A program made the translations under genes and the position numbers. Shown in pieces: positions 34,190-43,446 of a stretch of DNA of 64,000 nucleotides. Below the pieces are notes generated by a model. It had not been told where the DNA came from, did no database searches, and saw nothing but the letters and a program-made list of their open reading frames with translations. This DNA comes from Haloglomus halophilum (GTDB taxonomy: Archaea; Halobacteriota; Halobacteria; Halobacteriales; Haloarculaceae), in the NCBI RefSeq assembly GCF_024298885.1, contig NZ_CP101166.1:868001-932000 (forward strand), written 5' to 3'. Numbering within the stretch: position 1 is the first letter of the stretch; each line of letters starts with the position of its first letter.

Positions 34190-34933
34190 TCAGTCATCCG
34201 TCGAGACGGGGTCGGACGCCGAGCCGCCCGCAGCCTCGCTCCCCGCGCCGTCAGCCGACGACGCGGTGGTCCGGCTGGCCGCGTCGGAATGGGCGGCGAG
34301 CCAGCCGACGAGCGGCGCCGCGGCGAGCACGAGCAGTTGCCAGCCCGACTCGACGATATCGACGATACGCTCGGAGTTCCCGTTCGGCCCGCGAACCGGG
34401 TTGAGTGGCGAGGGGATGAAGAACTCGGCCGTCCCGCCCTGCTGCCCGACGTAGACGGCGTACCCCTCCGTCCCGAACTGGACGTACGACTGGGCGAACA
34501 GCTCCTGATTGGAGAACACGATGCTCCCGACGAACGCGTAGAACTGGTCGTGGAGCGGCCAGAACGGGTTGGCGGTTGCGACGTTCAGCAGGTCGAGACC
34601 GATGCCGGCGACGGCGTAGACGGCGACCGCGACCCACGCCAGCCGCACGCCGGCGGCGCCGAGGTGGTCGACCACGCGCCGGTCCCGCCGCGCGTCGGCG
34701 TAGAGGACGGCCGCCGCGAGGCCCGGGATGAAGAGCGTGTGCAGGACGGCCCCGTGGGTGCTCTCGGGAACGGGGAGGCCGCCGGGCACCGCGAGCAACC
34801 CGAAGAGGGCGTCGAGGTCCGGCGCAGCACCGGCCGCTCCCGCGACGACGGCGGCCCGTCGGTCGAACGCGGCGCCGAGGGCTGCCGCGGCCAGGATGAC
34901 CCCGAGCGCCGCGTGGACGACCGTCGGTGGCAT
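34190..34933 (-). CDS. Membrane-bound metal-dependent hydrolase-like protein (paralogue)
   Basis: A 247-residue membrane protein starting MPPTVVHAALGVILAAAALG. It shares with the 32202 gene the order TVVH, APDLDALFG, ESTHGAVLHTLFIPGL and FWPLHDQFYAFVGSI, followed by a variable extracellular part and a C-terminal helix. The conserved Asp/His set suggests the same YdjM-like fold. Inverted orientation and shared neighbours point to a local duplication. The function is unknown. Confidence 0.72.
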   Translation of the reverse strand: MPPTVVHAALGVILAAAALGAAFDRRAAVVAGAAGAAPDLDALFGLLAVPGGLPVPESTHGAVLHTLFIPGLAAAVLYADARRDRRVVDHLGAAGVRLAWVAVAVYAVAGIGLDLLNVATANPFWPLHDQFYAFVGSIVFSNQELFAQSYVQFGTEGYAVYVGQQGGTAEFFIPSPLNPVRGPNGNSERIVDIVESGWQLLVLAAAPLVGWLAAHSDAASRTTASSADGAGSEAAGGSASDPVSTDD

Positions 34934-34984
34934 GGGTCGGCCTGGGGCGTGTGCGAGTATGAACGTTCTGCCGGTGGATCTGCG

Positions 34985-35085
34985 GGACGATTGTTCGGTT
35001 CCGGGAACAGGGAGCGCACGGAGGGGTGGGGGCGCGAGCGCTCCGCGGGAACCACCACGCACGTCGCTCGGCCGAACGACAGGCA
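34985..35085. repeat. Partial copy of the left part of element E1
   Basis: Between two divergent genes, this segment matches E1 without its internal 60-bp inverted-repeat block: GTTCCG-n-AACAGG-n-AGCGC and then GGTGGGGGC-n-CTCCGC-n-GGAACCACCACG and CGTCGCTCG. It lacks the GACGYAAGCACCGCA hairpin. It lies upstream of serB and may overlap promoter sequence. Confidence 0.6.
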
Positions 35086-35133
35086 ACTCCAACGCGGGGG
35101 ATTCAAGCCCGAACCCGGCGAACGACCGCGCAG

Positions 35134-35766
35134 ATGCTCATCGCGTTCGACTTCGACGGGACGCTCAGCGACTCCGAGATGACCGTGCTACTGGGGGGCG
35201 AGCAGGGCGTGGCCGAGGAGATGGCCGACATCACCGAGCGGGCGATGAACGACGAGATGTCCTACGCCGAGAGCCTGCGCTCGCGGGCGGAACTGCTGCG
35301 GGGGCTGAAGGAGAAGAAGGCCGACCGCGCGTTCGGCCGGGTGGAACTGCGCCCGGGGGCCGCCGAGGTCATCGACGCGCTCCGTGACGCCGGCCACACG
35401 GTCGCCATCCTCACCGGCGGGTTCGAGCGCGGCGTCGCCCGCGCACTGGACGACGCCGGCACGGACGTGGACACGGTGGTCGCCAACCGGCTCCCCATCC
35501 GGAACGGCAAGCTGACCGGCGACGTCGAGGGACCACTCATCGAGGGGACCAAGGACGAGGCGCTGGAGGACCTCGCCGCCGAGGTCGACGTGGCGATGGC
35601 CGACACGGTCGCCGTCGGTGACGGCGCGAACGACCTGCCGATGCTGGAGGTGGCGGGCCTCGCCGTGGGCTACGAGCCCAAGCCGGCCGTCGAACCCCAC
35701 TGCGACGTGGTCGTCGAGTCGATGGCCGAGCTACAGGAGCTGCTGACCGAGCGCGACATCCTCTGA
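35134..35766 (+). CDS. serB: Phosphoserine phosphatase-type HAD hydrolase
   Basis: A 210-residue HAD-superfamily phosphatase of the SerB class, the last step of serine synthesis. The nucleophile and acid-base aspartates are D6 and D8 in FDFDGTLSDSE; the second motif is ILTGG, and the metal-binding third motif is VGDGANDLPML near 169-179. The ATG at 35134 places the motif at the expected position near the N-terminus; upstream in-frame ATGs would run through the repeat element. A small membrane gene follows after 80 bp. Confidence 0.88.
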   Translation: MLIAFDFDGTLSDSEMTVLLGGEQGVAEEMADITERAMNDEMSYAESLRSRAELLRGLKEKKADRAFGRVELRPGAAEVIDALRDAGHTVAILTGGFERGVARALDDAGTDVDTVVANRLPIRNGKLTGDVEGPLIEGTKDEALEDLAAEVDVAMADTVAVGDGANDLPMLEVAGLAVGYEPKPAVEPHCDVVVESMAELQELLTERDIL

Positions 35767-35846
35767 GGCGGTCCGGTCGGTGGCCGACCGGCGCGTCAGA
35801 CGCACGTCGTACGAGGGTTGACGGCCGCTGCCACCCAGTATCGGGT

Positions 35847-36119
35847 ATGGCATTCGGCATCGGACTGTTGCTTCGCGGCCTCCGGTGGGGCCCCCGGCGA
35901 CTGGCGCTGTGGGCCGGGGCCAACCCGCTCCGGACGGCTGGGGGGGTCGGCGCGCTGGTCGCGGCCTGGGTCATCGTCGCCTCGCTCTCGCCCGGGACCG
36001 GCGTGATGCCGGACCTGGCCGGCGTCACGCTCGAACGGTTCCTGCAGTTCTCGCGAGCCCACCCGGCGTATCCGGTCGCGGTCGTCGTGGGGAGCGCGAC
36101 GCTGCTGCTGTTGCGGTGA
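35847..36119 (+). CDS. Small membrane protein, function unknown
   Basis: A 90-residue protein with two hydrophobic segments (about 32-47 and 75-90) and a basic N-terminal stretch (LRGLRWGPRRLALW). The C-terminus ends in a Val/Leu helix. It has no recognised motif. It lies between serB and the coiled-coil gene, all on the plus strand with short gaps, so it may share transcription with either. Confidence 0.5.
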   Translation: MAFGIGLLLRGLRWGPRRLALWAGANPLRTAGGVGALVAAWVIVASLSPGTGVMPDLAGVTLERFLQFSRAHPAYPVAVVVGSATLLLLR

Positions 36120-36160
36120 GTCCCCGGAACTGACTTTCCGCTGCCCACCCGAAGGGGCGC

Positions 36161-36667
36161 ATGGACCAATCCGACCCGCCGGACGTGGCGGCGTTCGTCG
36201 AGTACTGTCGGACCCAGGCCGCACTCTGCTCCGGGCGCGTCCAGCAGCTGGGGGAGGAGGCCGACGAACTACTGGACGAGGTCGACGACGAGCTGGCGGC
36301 GCTTCGCGGTGACCTCGACGACGCGACCGAGGGTATCGTGACCCCGCCCTCGACGACCGAGCCCGAGCGACCCGAGGCGGGCGGCGACGAGGCCGGAGCA
36401 GCCGCGGACGCCGCCGAGTCGGCCGTATCGACCGTCGAGCACAAGCAGACGCTGGTCGAGGCGAAACAGGCCCGGATGAACGCGTTCAACGACCTCGCCG
36501 GTGGCTACGCCGACCTCGCAGCGGAACTGGACGATGTCGAGGACGGCGGCGAGGCCCTGGAGCGCGTGGTCGCGTTCGAGGTCGAACGGGACGCCCCCGC
36601 GTACTTCCCGGACCGCGAGACGCTGGCCGAGACGGTCGCCGAGGGCGAGCGCGACGGCGGGAGCTGA
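36161..36667 (+). CDS. Acidic coiled-coil protein, function unknown
   Basis: A 168-residue, very acidic protein rich in Asp, Glu and Ala. Heptad-like segments at about residues 22-52 and 82-130 suggest coiled coils around an Ala/Pro/Gly-rich hinge (about 60-80). It contains no membrane helix, cysteine cluster or catalytic motif. It is convergent with metX, ending 6 bp from its stop. The coding call rests on codon pattern and length; the role is unknown. Confidence 0.55.
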   Translation: MDQSDPPDVAAFVEYCRTQAALCSGRVQQLGEEADELLDEVDDELAALRGDLDDATEGIVTPPSTTEPERPEAGGDEAGAAADAAESAVSTVEHKQTLVEAKQARMNAFNDLAGGYADLAAELDDVEDGGEALERVVAFEVERDAPAYFPDRETLAETVAEGERDGGS

Positions 36668-36673
36668 GCCGCC

Positions 36674-37900
36674 TCAGTCCGAGAACAGGCTCGTATGGAC
36701 GGGCGCGAACTCGCTCTCACGCTCCTCGTCGTCGCGGGTGTCCGTGACGGACTTGCCGCGAACGCCGTCGGCGAGGAAGTCCGCGAGCGGCGGCCCCACA
36801 CGGTCCGGTTCGACGAGGAAGGCGTCGTGGCCGTGGTCGCTCTCGATGACGTGGTGGGCAGTGCGTGCGCCCGCAGTCCGGAACGCGTCGGCCAGCTCCT
36901 CGCCCTGCTCGACGGTGAAGTGCCAGTCGCCGGTGAAGGAGACGACCATCGCCTCCCCGTCGAACGCGGCGAGCGCGTCGGCGTCGGACTCGTAGCCCGA
37001 CGCCAGGTCGTAGTTGTCCATCGCCCGCGAGAGGTAGAGATACGAGTTCGGGTCGAACCGCTCGGCGAACTTCTCGCCCTGGTAGTCGAGGTACGACTCC
37101 ACGTCCCGGTAGGGGAAGAAGTCGGCCGCGGGGTCGACCGGGAAGGTGTCGCGGGCGGCGTCCCTGGAGGCCGAGCGCCGGCCGAACTTGTCGCTCATCG
37201 ACGATTTGGAGAGGTAGGTGACGTGGCCGATCTGCCGGGCGATAGCGAGGCCGTTCTCCGGGCGCGGCCCCTCGCCGTAGTAGTCGCCGCCCTGCCACGC
37301 CGGGTCCGAGGTGATGGCACGGCGGGCGATGCCGTCGAGCGCGACGATCTGCGGGTCGAGACGAGCAGCCGTCGCCACGGGGATGACGCGGTCGACGTGG
37401 TCGGGGTGGCGCTTCGCCCAGTCCAGCGCGTTCATGCCGCCGACCGAACCGCCGACGACGGCGTGCAGGTTGGGGACGCCGATGTGGTCGAGCAGGCGGC
37501 GCTGCGCGCGGGTCCAGTCCCCGACCGTGACCGGTGGGAACCGTGTGCCCCAGTGCTCGCCGTCCTCGTCCAGCGATTCGGGGCCCGACGAGCCGTAGCA
37601 GGAGCCCGGGACGTTGACGCAGACGACGTAGTAGGAGGTGGTGTCGATGGCCTTCCCGGCGCCGACGATGTCGTCCCACCAGGCCCGTGCCTGGCCGGCC
37701 GTGTCTGGGCCACCGCTCCGGCGGCGCCGTCCCGCGACATGGGCGCTCCCGGTGAGCGCGTGACAGACGAGGACGGCGTTGTCACCGGTGAACTCCCCGT
37801 ACGCCTCGTACGAGAGTTCGAGGTCCGGGATGGACTCGCCGCACTCGAAGGTGAACTCGCCGACGGAGACGGTGTCGGCCTCGTGCGGGACGCCCTCCAT
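36674..37900 (-). CDS. metX: Homoserine O-acetyltransferase
   Basis: A 408-residue alpha/beta-hydrolase transferase that acetylates homoserine with acetyl-CoA for methionine synthesis. The nucleophile S152 lies in [14 protein letters not shown]; the other triad members are in the C-terminal region, with the histidine in [11 protein letters not shown]. The ATG at 37900 was chosen over a GTG at 37909 because GGAGGTGA (minus strand 37906-37913) stands 5 nt before it, a strong Shine-Dalgarno sequence. It directly follows metY (1-nt gap), so the pair makes homocysteine from homoserine. Confidence 0.92.
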   Translation of the reverse strand: MEGVPHEADTVSVGEFTFECGESIPDLELSYEAYGEFTGDNAVLVCHALTGSAHVAGRRRRSGGPDTAGQARAWWDDIVGAGKAIDTTSYYVVCVNVPGSCYGSSGPESLDEDGEHWGTRFPPVTVGDWTRAQRRLLDHIGVPNLHAVVGGSVGGMNALDWAKRHPDHVDRVIPVATAARLDPQIVALDGIARRAITSDPAWQGGDYYGEGPRPENGLAIARQIGHVTYLSKSSMSDKFGRRSASRDAARDTFPVDPAADFFPYRDVESYLDYQGEKFAERFDPNSYLYLSRAMDNYDLASGYESDADALAAFDGEAMVVSFTGDWHFTVEQGEELADAFRTAGARTAHHVIESDHGHDAFLVEPDRVGPPLADFLADGVRGKSVTDTRDDEERESEFAPVHTSLFSD

Positions 37901-37901
37901 C

Positions 37902-39254
37902 TCAGTCACCTCCCGCGCCCGTCCGGGCGCCCCCGTCGGTCGCTCGCGAGGCGCTCTCGATGGCCTGTCCGAGGTCGGCCACGATGTCGGCGGGGTCCTC
38001 GATGCCGACCGAGAGGCGGACGAGGTCCGGCGTGACGCCGGAGGCGCGTTGCTCCTCCTCGCTCAACTGCGCGTGCGTCGTGCTGGCGGGGTGGATGACG
38101 AGGGTGCGGGCGTCGCCGATGTTGGCGAGGAAGCGTGCGAGGTCGACGTTCTCGCAGACGCGCTTGCCGGCCTCGAAGCCACCCTCCAGCCCGAACGCGA
38201 TCATCCCGCCGAAGCCGCCGTCCAGATAGCGCCGGGCGTGGTCGTGGGTCTCGTGCGATTCGAGGCCCGGGTACGTCACCCAGGCCACGTCCTCGTGGTC
38301 CGCGAGGAACTCCGCGACGAGCGCGGCGTTCTCGCAGTGGCGCTCCATCCGGAGCGAGAGCGTCTCGGACCCCTGCAGCGTGGCCCACGCGTCGAACGGG
38401 GACTGCTGGCTCCCGACCGAGCGCACGGCGCGCTGGCGCGCGGCCATCGTGAACGCGCCGTCGCCGAACGTCTCGGCGAAGTTCAGCCCGTGGAACGAGG
38501 GGTTCGGCCCACCGACCTCGGGGTACTTCTCGGGGTAGTCGGCCCACGGGAAACTGCCGTCCTCGACGAGGACGCCGCCCACGGTGGTGCCGGAGCCGTG
38601 AATCCACTTCGTCGTCGACTCCCAGACGAGGTCCGCGCCGTGCTCGAACGGGCGACAGAGCGCCGGCGTCGCGAACGTGTTGTCGACCAGCAGCGGGACG
38701 CCGTGGTCGTGGGCGACCTCGGCGATGGCCTCGAACGGCGGCACGACGAGCGACGGGTTCCCGATGCTCTCGACGTGGACGTACGCGGTGTCCTCGTCGA
38801 TGGCCGCGGCGTACGCGTCGGGGTCGAGGGTGTCGACGAACCGCGCCTCGATACCCCGACGGCCGGCGGTCCCGGAGAGGTACGAGTGCGTGCCGCCGTA
38901 GATTGAGGAGGAGGAGACGATGTTGTCGCCGGCCTCGGCGAGGACGAAGGTGGCGGCGTCGAGCGCGGCCATGCCGCTGGCCGTGGCGAGCGCGTCCGAC
39001 CCGCCGTGGAGCGATGCGAGACGGCGCTCCAGCTTGCGCGTGGTGGGGTTGCTGATGCGCGAGTAGATGTGGTCGACCTCGTCCAGCGCGTACAGGTCGG
39101 CCGCACGGTCGGCGTCCGGGAACTCGTAGGAGGAGGTCTGGTGGATAGCCGTCGCGGAGGCGCCCGTCTCGGGGTCGGGCTCGTGGCCCGCGTGGACACA
39201 GCGGGTGCCGAAGCCGAGGTCGGCGAGATTCGCATCCGACTGCTCGTCGTTCAT
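37902..39254 (-). CDS. metY: O-acetylhomoserine sulfhydrylase
   Basis: A 450-residue PLP enzyme of the Cys/Met metabolism family. Lys216 in [14 protein letters not shown] is the PLP lysine, and [26 protein letters not shown] and [13 protein letters not shown] are family segments. It uses the O-acetylhomoserine made by MetX and sulfide to give homocysteine. The two genes form a compact operon. The ATG at 39254 follows an AT-rich region with TTATAGA at about -30 and a TCTAGA-centred inverted repeat, where a sulfur- or methionine-responsive operator could lie (inference). Confidence 0.93.
   Translation of the reverse strand: MNDEQSDANLADLGFGTRCVHAGHEPDPETGASATAIHQTSSYEFPDADRAADLYALDEVDHIYSRISNPTTRKLERRLASLHGGSDALATASGMAALDAATFVLAEAGDNIVSSSSIYGGTHSYLSGTAGRRGIEARFVDTLDPDAYAAAIDEDTAYVHVESIGNPSLVVPPFEAIAEVAHDHGVPLLVDNTFATPALCRPFEHGADLVWESTTKWIHGSGTTVGGVLVEDGSFPWADYPEKYPEVGGPNPSFHGLNFAETFGDGAFTMAARQRAVRSVGSQQSPFDAWATLQGSETLSLRMERHCENAALVAEFLADHEDVAWVTYPGLESHETHDHARRYLDGGFGGMIAFGLEGGFEAGKRVCENVDLARFLANIGDARTLVIHPASTTHAQLSEEEQRASGVTPDLVRLSVGIEDPADIVADLGQAIESASRATDGGARTGAGGD
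37906..37913 (-). promoter_or_regulatory. Strong Shine-Dalgarno sequence of metX
   Basis: On the minus strand GGAGGTGA lies inside the end of metY, 5 nt before the metX ATG. Perfect matches to the 16S tail are rare in this window and this one fixes the metX start. Confidence 0.8.
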
Positions 39255-39390
39255 GTGTGTCGTGCATATATCTCTAGAAATCTATAACCCACAGTTACGG
39301 CAATATTTGCTAGGCGGAGAGGGCTCGGGGATTTGGAGGGTGGTTATCGATGGCGGTAGCAGGACGGCAACGAAGATAGCTACGGAGACG

Positions 39391-39556
39391 CCTCCGAAGC
39401 CCTCGCGCTCTCACACGGCGACACCGACGACACAACCGCCTCCGAAGCCCTCGCGCTCTCACACGGCGACACCGACGACACAACCGCCTCCGAAGCCCTC
39501 GCGCTCTCACACGGCGACACCGACGACACAACCGCCTCCGAAGCCCTCGCGCTCTC
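39391..39556. repeat. 48-bp tandem repeat fused to hairpin element E2
   Basis: Three full units (starting 39391, 39439 and 39487) and a 22-bp fourth (39535) begin CCTCCGAAGCCCTCGCGCTC. That segment is the outer arm of E2's hairpin, so the array appears to have grown by repeated copying of the element's edge plus ACACGGCGACACCGACGACA. There are no spacers, hence it is not CRISPR. Confidence 0.92.
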
Positions 39557-39662
39557 GACCACTCCGGGCCTCGCTGCGCTCCTCGCTCCGGTCGCTGCGC
39601 TCCCTTCGCTCCGGTGCTTACGTCGGCCGGGAGGGTTCGAGAGCGCTCGCCCTTCGAGTCCG
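39541..39662 (-). repeat. Hairpin element E2 (GACGTAAGCACCG core, reverse orientation)
   Basis: Read on the minus strand, arm GACTCGAAGGGCGAGCGCTC and its continuation (39635-39662) pairs with 39541-39561; the loop carries CCGACGTAAGCACCG (about 39614-39628). It matches element E1 in both arms and core while the stem bases differ, with pairing kept. Upstream (minus strand) it also shares ACACATTCT-n-GTCCTGG with the flank of E4. Confidence 0.8.
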
Positions 39663-39949
39663 CCAGGACGTAGAATGTGTCACTGAGCGGCGCCCCTGCC
39701 CTTCCCCGGGTCGCGCGGGTTCGGCCCATCCGGGCCTCACCACGCGCTCCCGGCCCGTGGACTGGAGCGGTCGCACACCGCCGTCAGTCGAGGTGGCGCG
39801 CGCTGGCGGCTGTGCCGCAGGCCAGCCGCCTCTATCGCGTGCGAGGGCTGAGCATCGCAGGCCGAGCGGAGCGAGGCCGAGAAGCGCAAGCGGTTGGGGA
39901 GGCCCGAGGCTCACGGTGGTCGATTGACTGACCTGCGGCCCTCGGTGGA

Positions 39950-40067
39950 ATCGAAGGGCGAACGCGCTCCGGGTCAACTGACGACGCAAGCACCGCAGGG
40001 AGGGAGCGAAGCGACCGACCGAGCGCGCAGCGAGTCAGGGGCCCGGAGCGCGTGAGGGCTTCGTAGT
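39950..40067 (+). repeat. Hairpin element E3 (GACGCAAGCACCGCA core)
   Basis: Arm ATCGAAGGGCGAACGCGCTC with CGGG (39951-39974) pairs with CCCGGAGCGCGTGAGGGCTT (40043-40062) over an inner 12 bp and outer 5 bp. The loop has GACGCAAGCACCGCAGGGAG (about 39981-40000). The inner stem ACGCGCTCCGGG replaces the GCGCTCTCGGG of E1 with matching changes on the other arm. Confidence 0.8.
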
Positions 40068-40173
40068 CGCCTCTGCCAGCAGACTCTCTGAGAATATAGC
40101 CACTACAACAGAACTCCCCGCCATTCAAAGTACCAAACCCGCCAGAAGCAGACGAAAACTCCGGTTCTACACC

Positions 40174-43100
40174 CTACTCCTCACGCACGCCCCACTTGCG
40201 ACGCTCGCGGGGGCGGTCCGACAGCGACTCCACGTCCAGCGGCTCGTCCTTCGTCTCGATGGCTTCCAGCGCCGCCTTCGCCGAGGGCAACGTCGAGAAG
40301 TAGGTGATCGTCTCCTCGACGGCGACCTCGAGCGGTTCGCGCTCGCGCGAGACCACGAGGTCGACCTCGCCGTCCTTGATGGCCTGTTCGAGGTCGTCGA
40401 ACTGCTTGACCTCGAAGTGGCGCTCGAAGCCCGCCTGCACCTCGCTCACGTCCTCGTCCAGCTGCGAGAGTTCGCGCACCGACTCCAGGTCGACGTGGGC
40501 AACACCCTCCGTCGGAATGGCCTTGCCCGTCGCGGACTGGGCCTTGAGGTAGGCCTTCCCGAACGAGCGGGCGGTGCCCATGACCTCGCCGGTGGACTTC
40601 ATCTCCGGGCCGAGACGCGGGTCGCTGCCGGGCAGGCGGTCGAACGGCAGGACGACCTCCTTCACGGAGACGTGCTCGGGCACCATCTCGTGGGCGCGCA
40701 GCTCCTCCAGCGAGGAGCCGGCCATCACCTTCGCCGCCAGCTTCGCGATGGGCACCCCCGTCGCCTTCGAGACGAACGGGACCGTGCGCGAGGAGCGCGG
40801 GTTCGCCTCCAGGACGAACACCTCGCCGTCGCGCACCGCGAGCTGGACGTTCAGCAGGCCCACCGTGTCCAGCGCCACCGCGATGTCCTTCGTGACCTCG
40901 CGGACCCGCTCCAGCGTGTCCTCCGACAGCGAGCGCGGCGGAATCATGCAGGCCGAGTCGCCGGAGTGGACGCCGGCGGTCTCGACGTGCTCCATGATGC
41001 CGCCGATGAGCACGTCCTCGCCGTCGGCCACCGCGTCCACGTCCAGCTCGACGGCGTCCGCGAGGAACTCGTCGACGAGGATGGGCTTGTCCGGGGAGAC
41101 ACGCACCGCCTCCTCGATGTACGTCTTCAGTTCCTCGTCGGAGTGGACCACGTCCATCGCACGCCCGCCCAGCACGTACGACGGGCGGACGAGGACGGGG
41201 TAGCCGATATCGCTGGCCAGGTCGAGCGCCTCGGATTCGCTCGTAGCGGTCCCGCCCGAGGGCTGGGAGATGCCCAGGTCGTCCATCAGGCGGTTGAAGC
41301 GGTCGCGGTCCTCGGCGAGGTCCATCGCCTCGACGGACGTACCCATGATGTCGCAGTCCAGCCCGCGGCGCTCTATCTCGTCGGCCAGCGGTTCACCGAT
41401 GTTGACGGAGGTCTGCCCGCCGAACTGGACCATCACGCCGTCGGCGTCCGTCTCCTCGACCACGTCGGCCACCTCCTCGGCCGTGATGGGCTCGAAGAAC
41501 AGGCCGTCGGAGGTGTCGTAGTCCGTCGACACCGTCTCCGGGTTGTTGTTGACGACGTGCGCGTCGATGCCCGACTCGCGGAGCGCGCGGACCGCGTGGA
41601 CCGCACAGTAGTCGAACTCGACACCCTGCCCGATGCGGATGGGGCCGCCGCCCACCACGACCACGGACTCGTTGTCGCGCTCGACCTGCACCTCGTCGCG
41701 CGAGATACCCGACACCGGGTCGCGGGCGGAGTAGTAGTACGGCGTGCTGGCAGCGAACTCGCCGGCGCAGGTGTCGACCTGCTTGAACCGGCGGTCGATG
41801 GACTCGTCCTCGACCGCATCGATGGGCCCCTGCTGCGGGTTGGCCTCGGAGGCGAACTCCGGGGCGGTCCCGGCGCCGTCGGCGATGGCCGCCGTCTGGT
41901 GGTCCGTGAAGCCGATGTTGGCCGCGCCGGAGAAGTCGCCGTTCTGTGCGTCCGCGGCGGCGTCCGCGATGGTCCCGAACCGCTCGACGTACCACTCCTT
42001 GATGCGAGTCAGCTCGACGACCTCCTCGACGGAGTAGCCACGGTCGAACGCCTCGAACATCGCGTACGGGCGGTCCGGCGTCGGCGTCTCGAGGTAGTCG
42101 CGCTCGAGTTTCTCGTCACTCACGTCCACCCAGTCGACGGCTGGCTGGTACTCCGAGGAGCGCAACGCCTTCAGCAGCGACTCCTCGAACGTCCGACCGA
42201 TGGACATCGCCTCGCCGGTCGATTTCATCGCCGTGCCGAGCGTGAAGTCGACGTCGGTGAACTTGTCCTTCGGCCAGCGCGGGACCTTCGTCACGACGTA
42301 GTCGATAGCCGGCTCGAACGCCGCGGTGGTCTCGCCGGTGATCTCGTTCTCGATCTCGTGGAGGCGCTTGCCCAGCGCGACCTTCGCGGTGACGCGGGCG
42401 ATGGGATAGCCCGTCGCCTTCGACGCCAGCGCGGAGGAGCGCGAGACGCGGGGGTTCACCTCGACGACGCGGTACTCCCCACCCGGGGTCCCGTCGTCGC
42501 GCCACGCGAACTGGATGTTACAGCCACCCTGGATGCCGAGTTCGCGAATCACTTCGAGCGCCGCGTCGCGCATCTCCTGGTGACCCTCGTCCGGGATGAC
42601 CTGGCTGGGCGTGACGACCGTCGACTCCCCCGTGTGGATGCCCATCGGGTCGAGGTTCTCCATGTTGCAGATGATGATACACGAGTCGTCCGCGTCGCGC
42701 ATCACCTCGTACTCGAGTTCGACCCAGCCGTCGATGGACTCGGTGATCATCACCTCGCTGTTGCGCGAGAGGCGCAGGCCCTTGCGGACGCGCTCGCGCA
42801 TCTCGTCCATCTCGTGGATGACGCCCGACCCCGCGCCACCCAGCGTGTACGTCGTCCGCATGATGGCGGGCAGCCCGCCGACCGTGTCGACGGCGTCGTC
42901 GATCTCCTCGATGCTGTTGATGGTGACGGACTCGGGCACGGGCTGGCCGATGGACTCCATCCGCTCGCGGAAGAGGTCCCGGTCCTCCGTCGCGTAGATG
43001 GTGTCCAGCGGCGTCCCCATGATGTCCACGTCGAACTCCTCGAGGACGCCCTCCTCGGCGAGTTCGGCGGTGACGTTCAGTCCCGTCTGCCCCCCGAGGC

Positions 43101-43365
43101 CCGCGATGACGCCGTCCGGGCGCTCCTCCTCGATGACCTCGGCGATGGCCTCGGTGGTGATGGGCTCGACGTACACCTCGTCGGCCATCTCCGGGTCGGT
43201 CATGATGGTCGCGGGGTTCGAGTTGACGAGGACGACTCGGGCGCCCTCCTCCTGCAGGGCGCGACACGCCTGCGCGCCGGAGTAGTCGAACTCGGCGGCC
43301 TGTCCGATCTGAATCGGTCCGCTCCCGATGAGTAGGATGGTCCGGTCCTCGCCGGTTACGCTCAT
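40174..43365 (-). CDS. carB: Carbamoyl-phosphate synthase large subunit
   Basis: A 1063-residue CarB, full length for the family. It uses ammonia from CarA, bicarbonate and two ATP to make carbamoyl phosphate for pyrimidines and arginine. Two homologous ATP-grasp halves are visible: IGSGPIQIGQAAEFDYSG near the N-terminus and GGGPIRIGQGVEFDYC near residue 560, each followed by GGQT and EANPRSSRT/EVNPRVSRSS segments. The C-terminal MGS-like allosteric domain (about 930-1063) contains STLPSAKAALEAIE. carA is not adjacent, unlike many carAB operons. The ATG at 43365 gives MSVTGEDRTILLIGSG. Confidence 0.96.
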   Translation of the reverse strand: MSVTGEDRTILLIGSGPIQIGQAAEFDYSGAQACRALQEEGARVVLVNSNPATIMTDPEMADEVYVEPITTEAIAEVIEEERPDGVIAGLGGQTGLNVTAELAEEGVLEEFDVDIMGTPLDTIYATEDRDLFRERMESIGQPVPESVTINSIEEIDDAVDTVGGLPAIMRTTYTLGGAGSGVIHEMDEMRERVRKGLRLSRNSEVMITESIDGWVELEYEVMRDADDSCIIICNMENLDPMGIHTGESTVVTPSQVIPDEGHQEMRDAALEVIRELGIQGGCNIQFAWRDDGTPGGEYRVVEVNPRVSRSSALASKATGYPIARVTAKVALGKRLHEIENEITGETTAAFEPAIDYVVTKVPRWPKDKFTDVDFTLGTAMKSTGEAMSIGRTFEESLLKALRSSEYQPAVDWVDVSDEKLERDYLETPTPDRPYAMFEAFDRGYSVEEVVELTRIKEWYVERFGTIADAAADAQNGDFSGAANIGFTDHQTAAIADGAGTAPEFASEANPQQGPIDAVEDESIDRRFKQVDTCAGEFAASTPYYYSARDPVSGISRDEVQVERDNESVVVVGGGPIRIGQGVEFDYCAVHAVRALRESGIDAHVVNNNPETVSTDYDTSDGLFFEPITAEEVADVVEETDADGVMVQFGGQTSVNIGEPLADEIERRGLDCDIMGTSVEAMDLAEDRDRFNRLMDDLGISQPSGGTATSESEALDLASDIGYPVLVRPSYVLGGRAMDVVHSDEELKTYIEEAVRVSPDKPILVDEFLADAVELDVDAVADGEDVLIGGIMEHVETAGVHSGDSACMIPPRSLSEDTLERVREVTKDIAVALDTVGLLNVQLAVRDGEVFVLEANPRSSRTVPFVSKATGVPIAKLAAKVMAGSSLEELRAHEMVPEHVSVKEVVLPFDRLPGSDPRLGPEMKSTGEVMGTARSFGKAYLKAQSATGKAIPTEGVAHVDLESVRELSQLDEDVSEVQAGFERHFEVKQFDDLEQAIKDGEVDLVVSREREPLEVAVEETITYFSTLPSAKAALEAIETKDEPLDVESLSDRPRERRKWGVREE

Positions 43366-43446
43366 TACCGCGACCTGGTCCGCACATCGTAATAAGGGCG
43401 ACGAAACGTTACGAATCTCGGAACCTCGTTTCGAAATTCGCAAACC

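Larger units (their letters stand above)
39255..40173. other. Repeat-rich intergenic region between metY and carB
   Basis: This 919-bp gap has no convincing gene; all long frames are Arg/Ser/Pro shadows. It holds a 48-bp tandem array (39391-39556), hairpin element E2 (39541-39662, reverse orientation), a small hairpin (GGCGGCT 39805-39811 with AGCCGCC 39824-39830) and hairpin element E3 (39950-40067). Both edges are AT-rich, with metY promoter sequence on the left. It is the largest non-coding block in the window. Confidence 0.75.

Noticed and set aside
34985-35133. Upstream extension of serB and of the membrane gene at 34190
   Set aside because: The extensions run through the repeat module and lack the family N-termini; internal ATGs at 35134 and 34933 fit better.
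39391-39556. 48-bp repeats suggesting CRISPR or a repeat protein
   Set aside because: There are no spacers. The Pro/Lys/Ser-rich 16-residue translation is a by-product of the repeat, with no start or flanking coding signal.
40417-43335. 972-codon open frame on the plus strand
   Set aside because: It is antisense to carB over its full length and has the same Val/Arg/Asp/His composition as other shadow frames; carB itself is complete.
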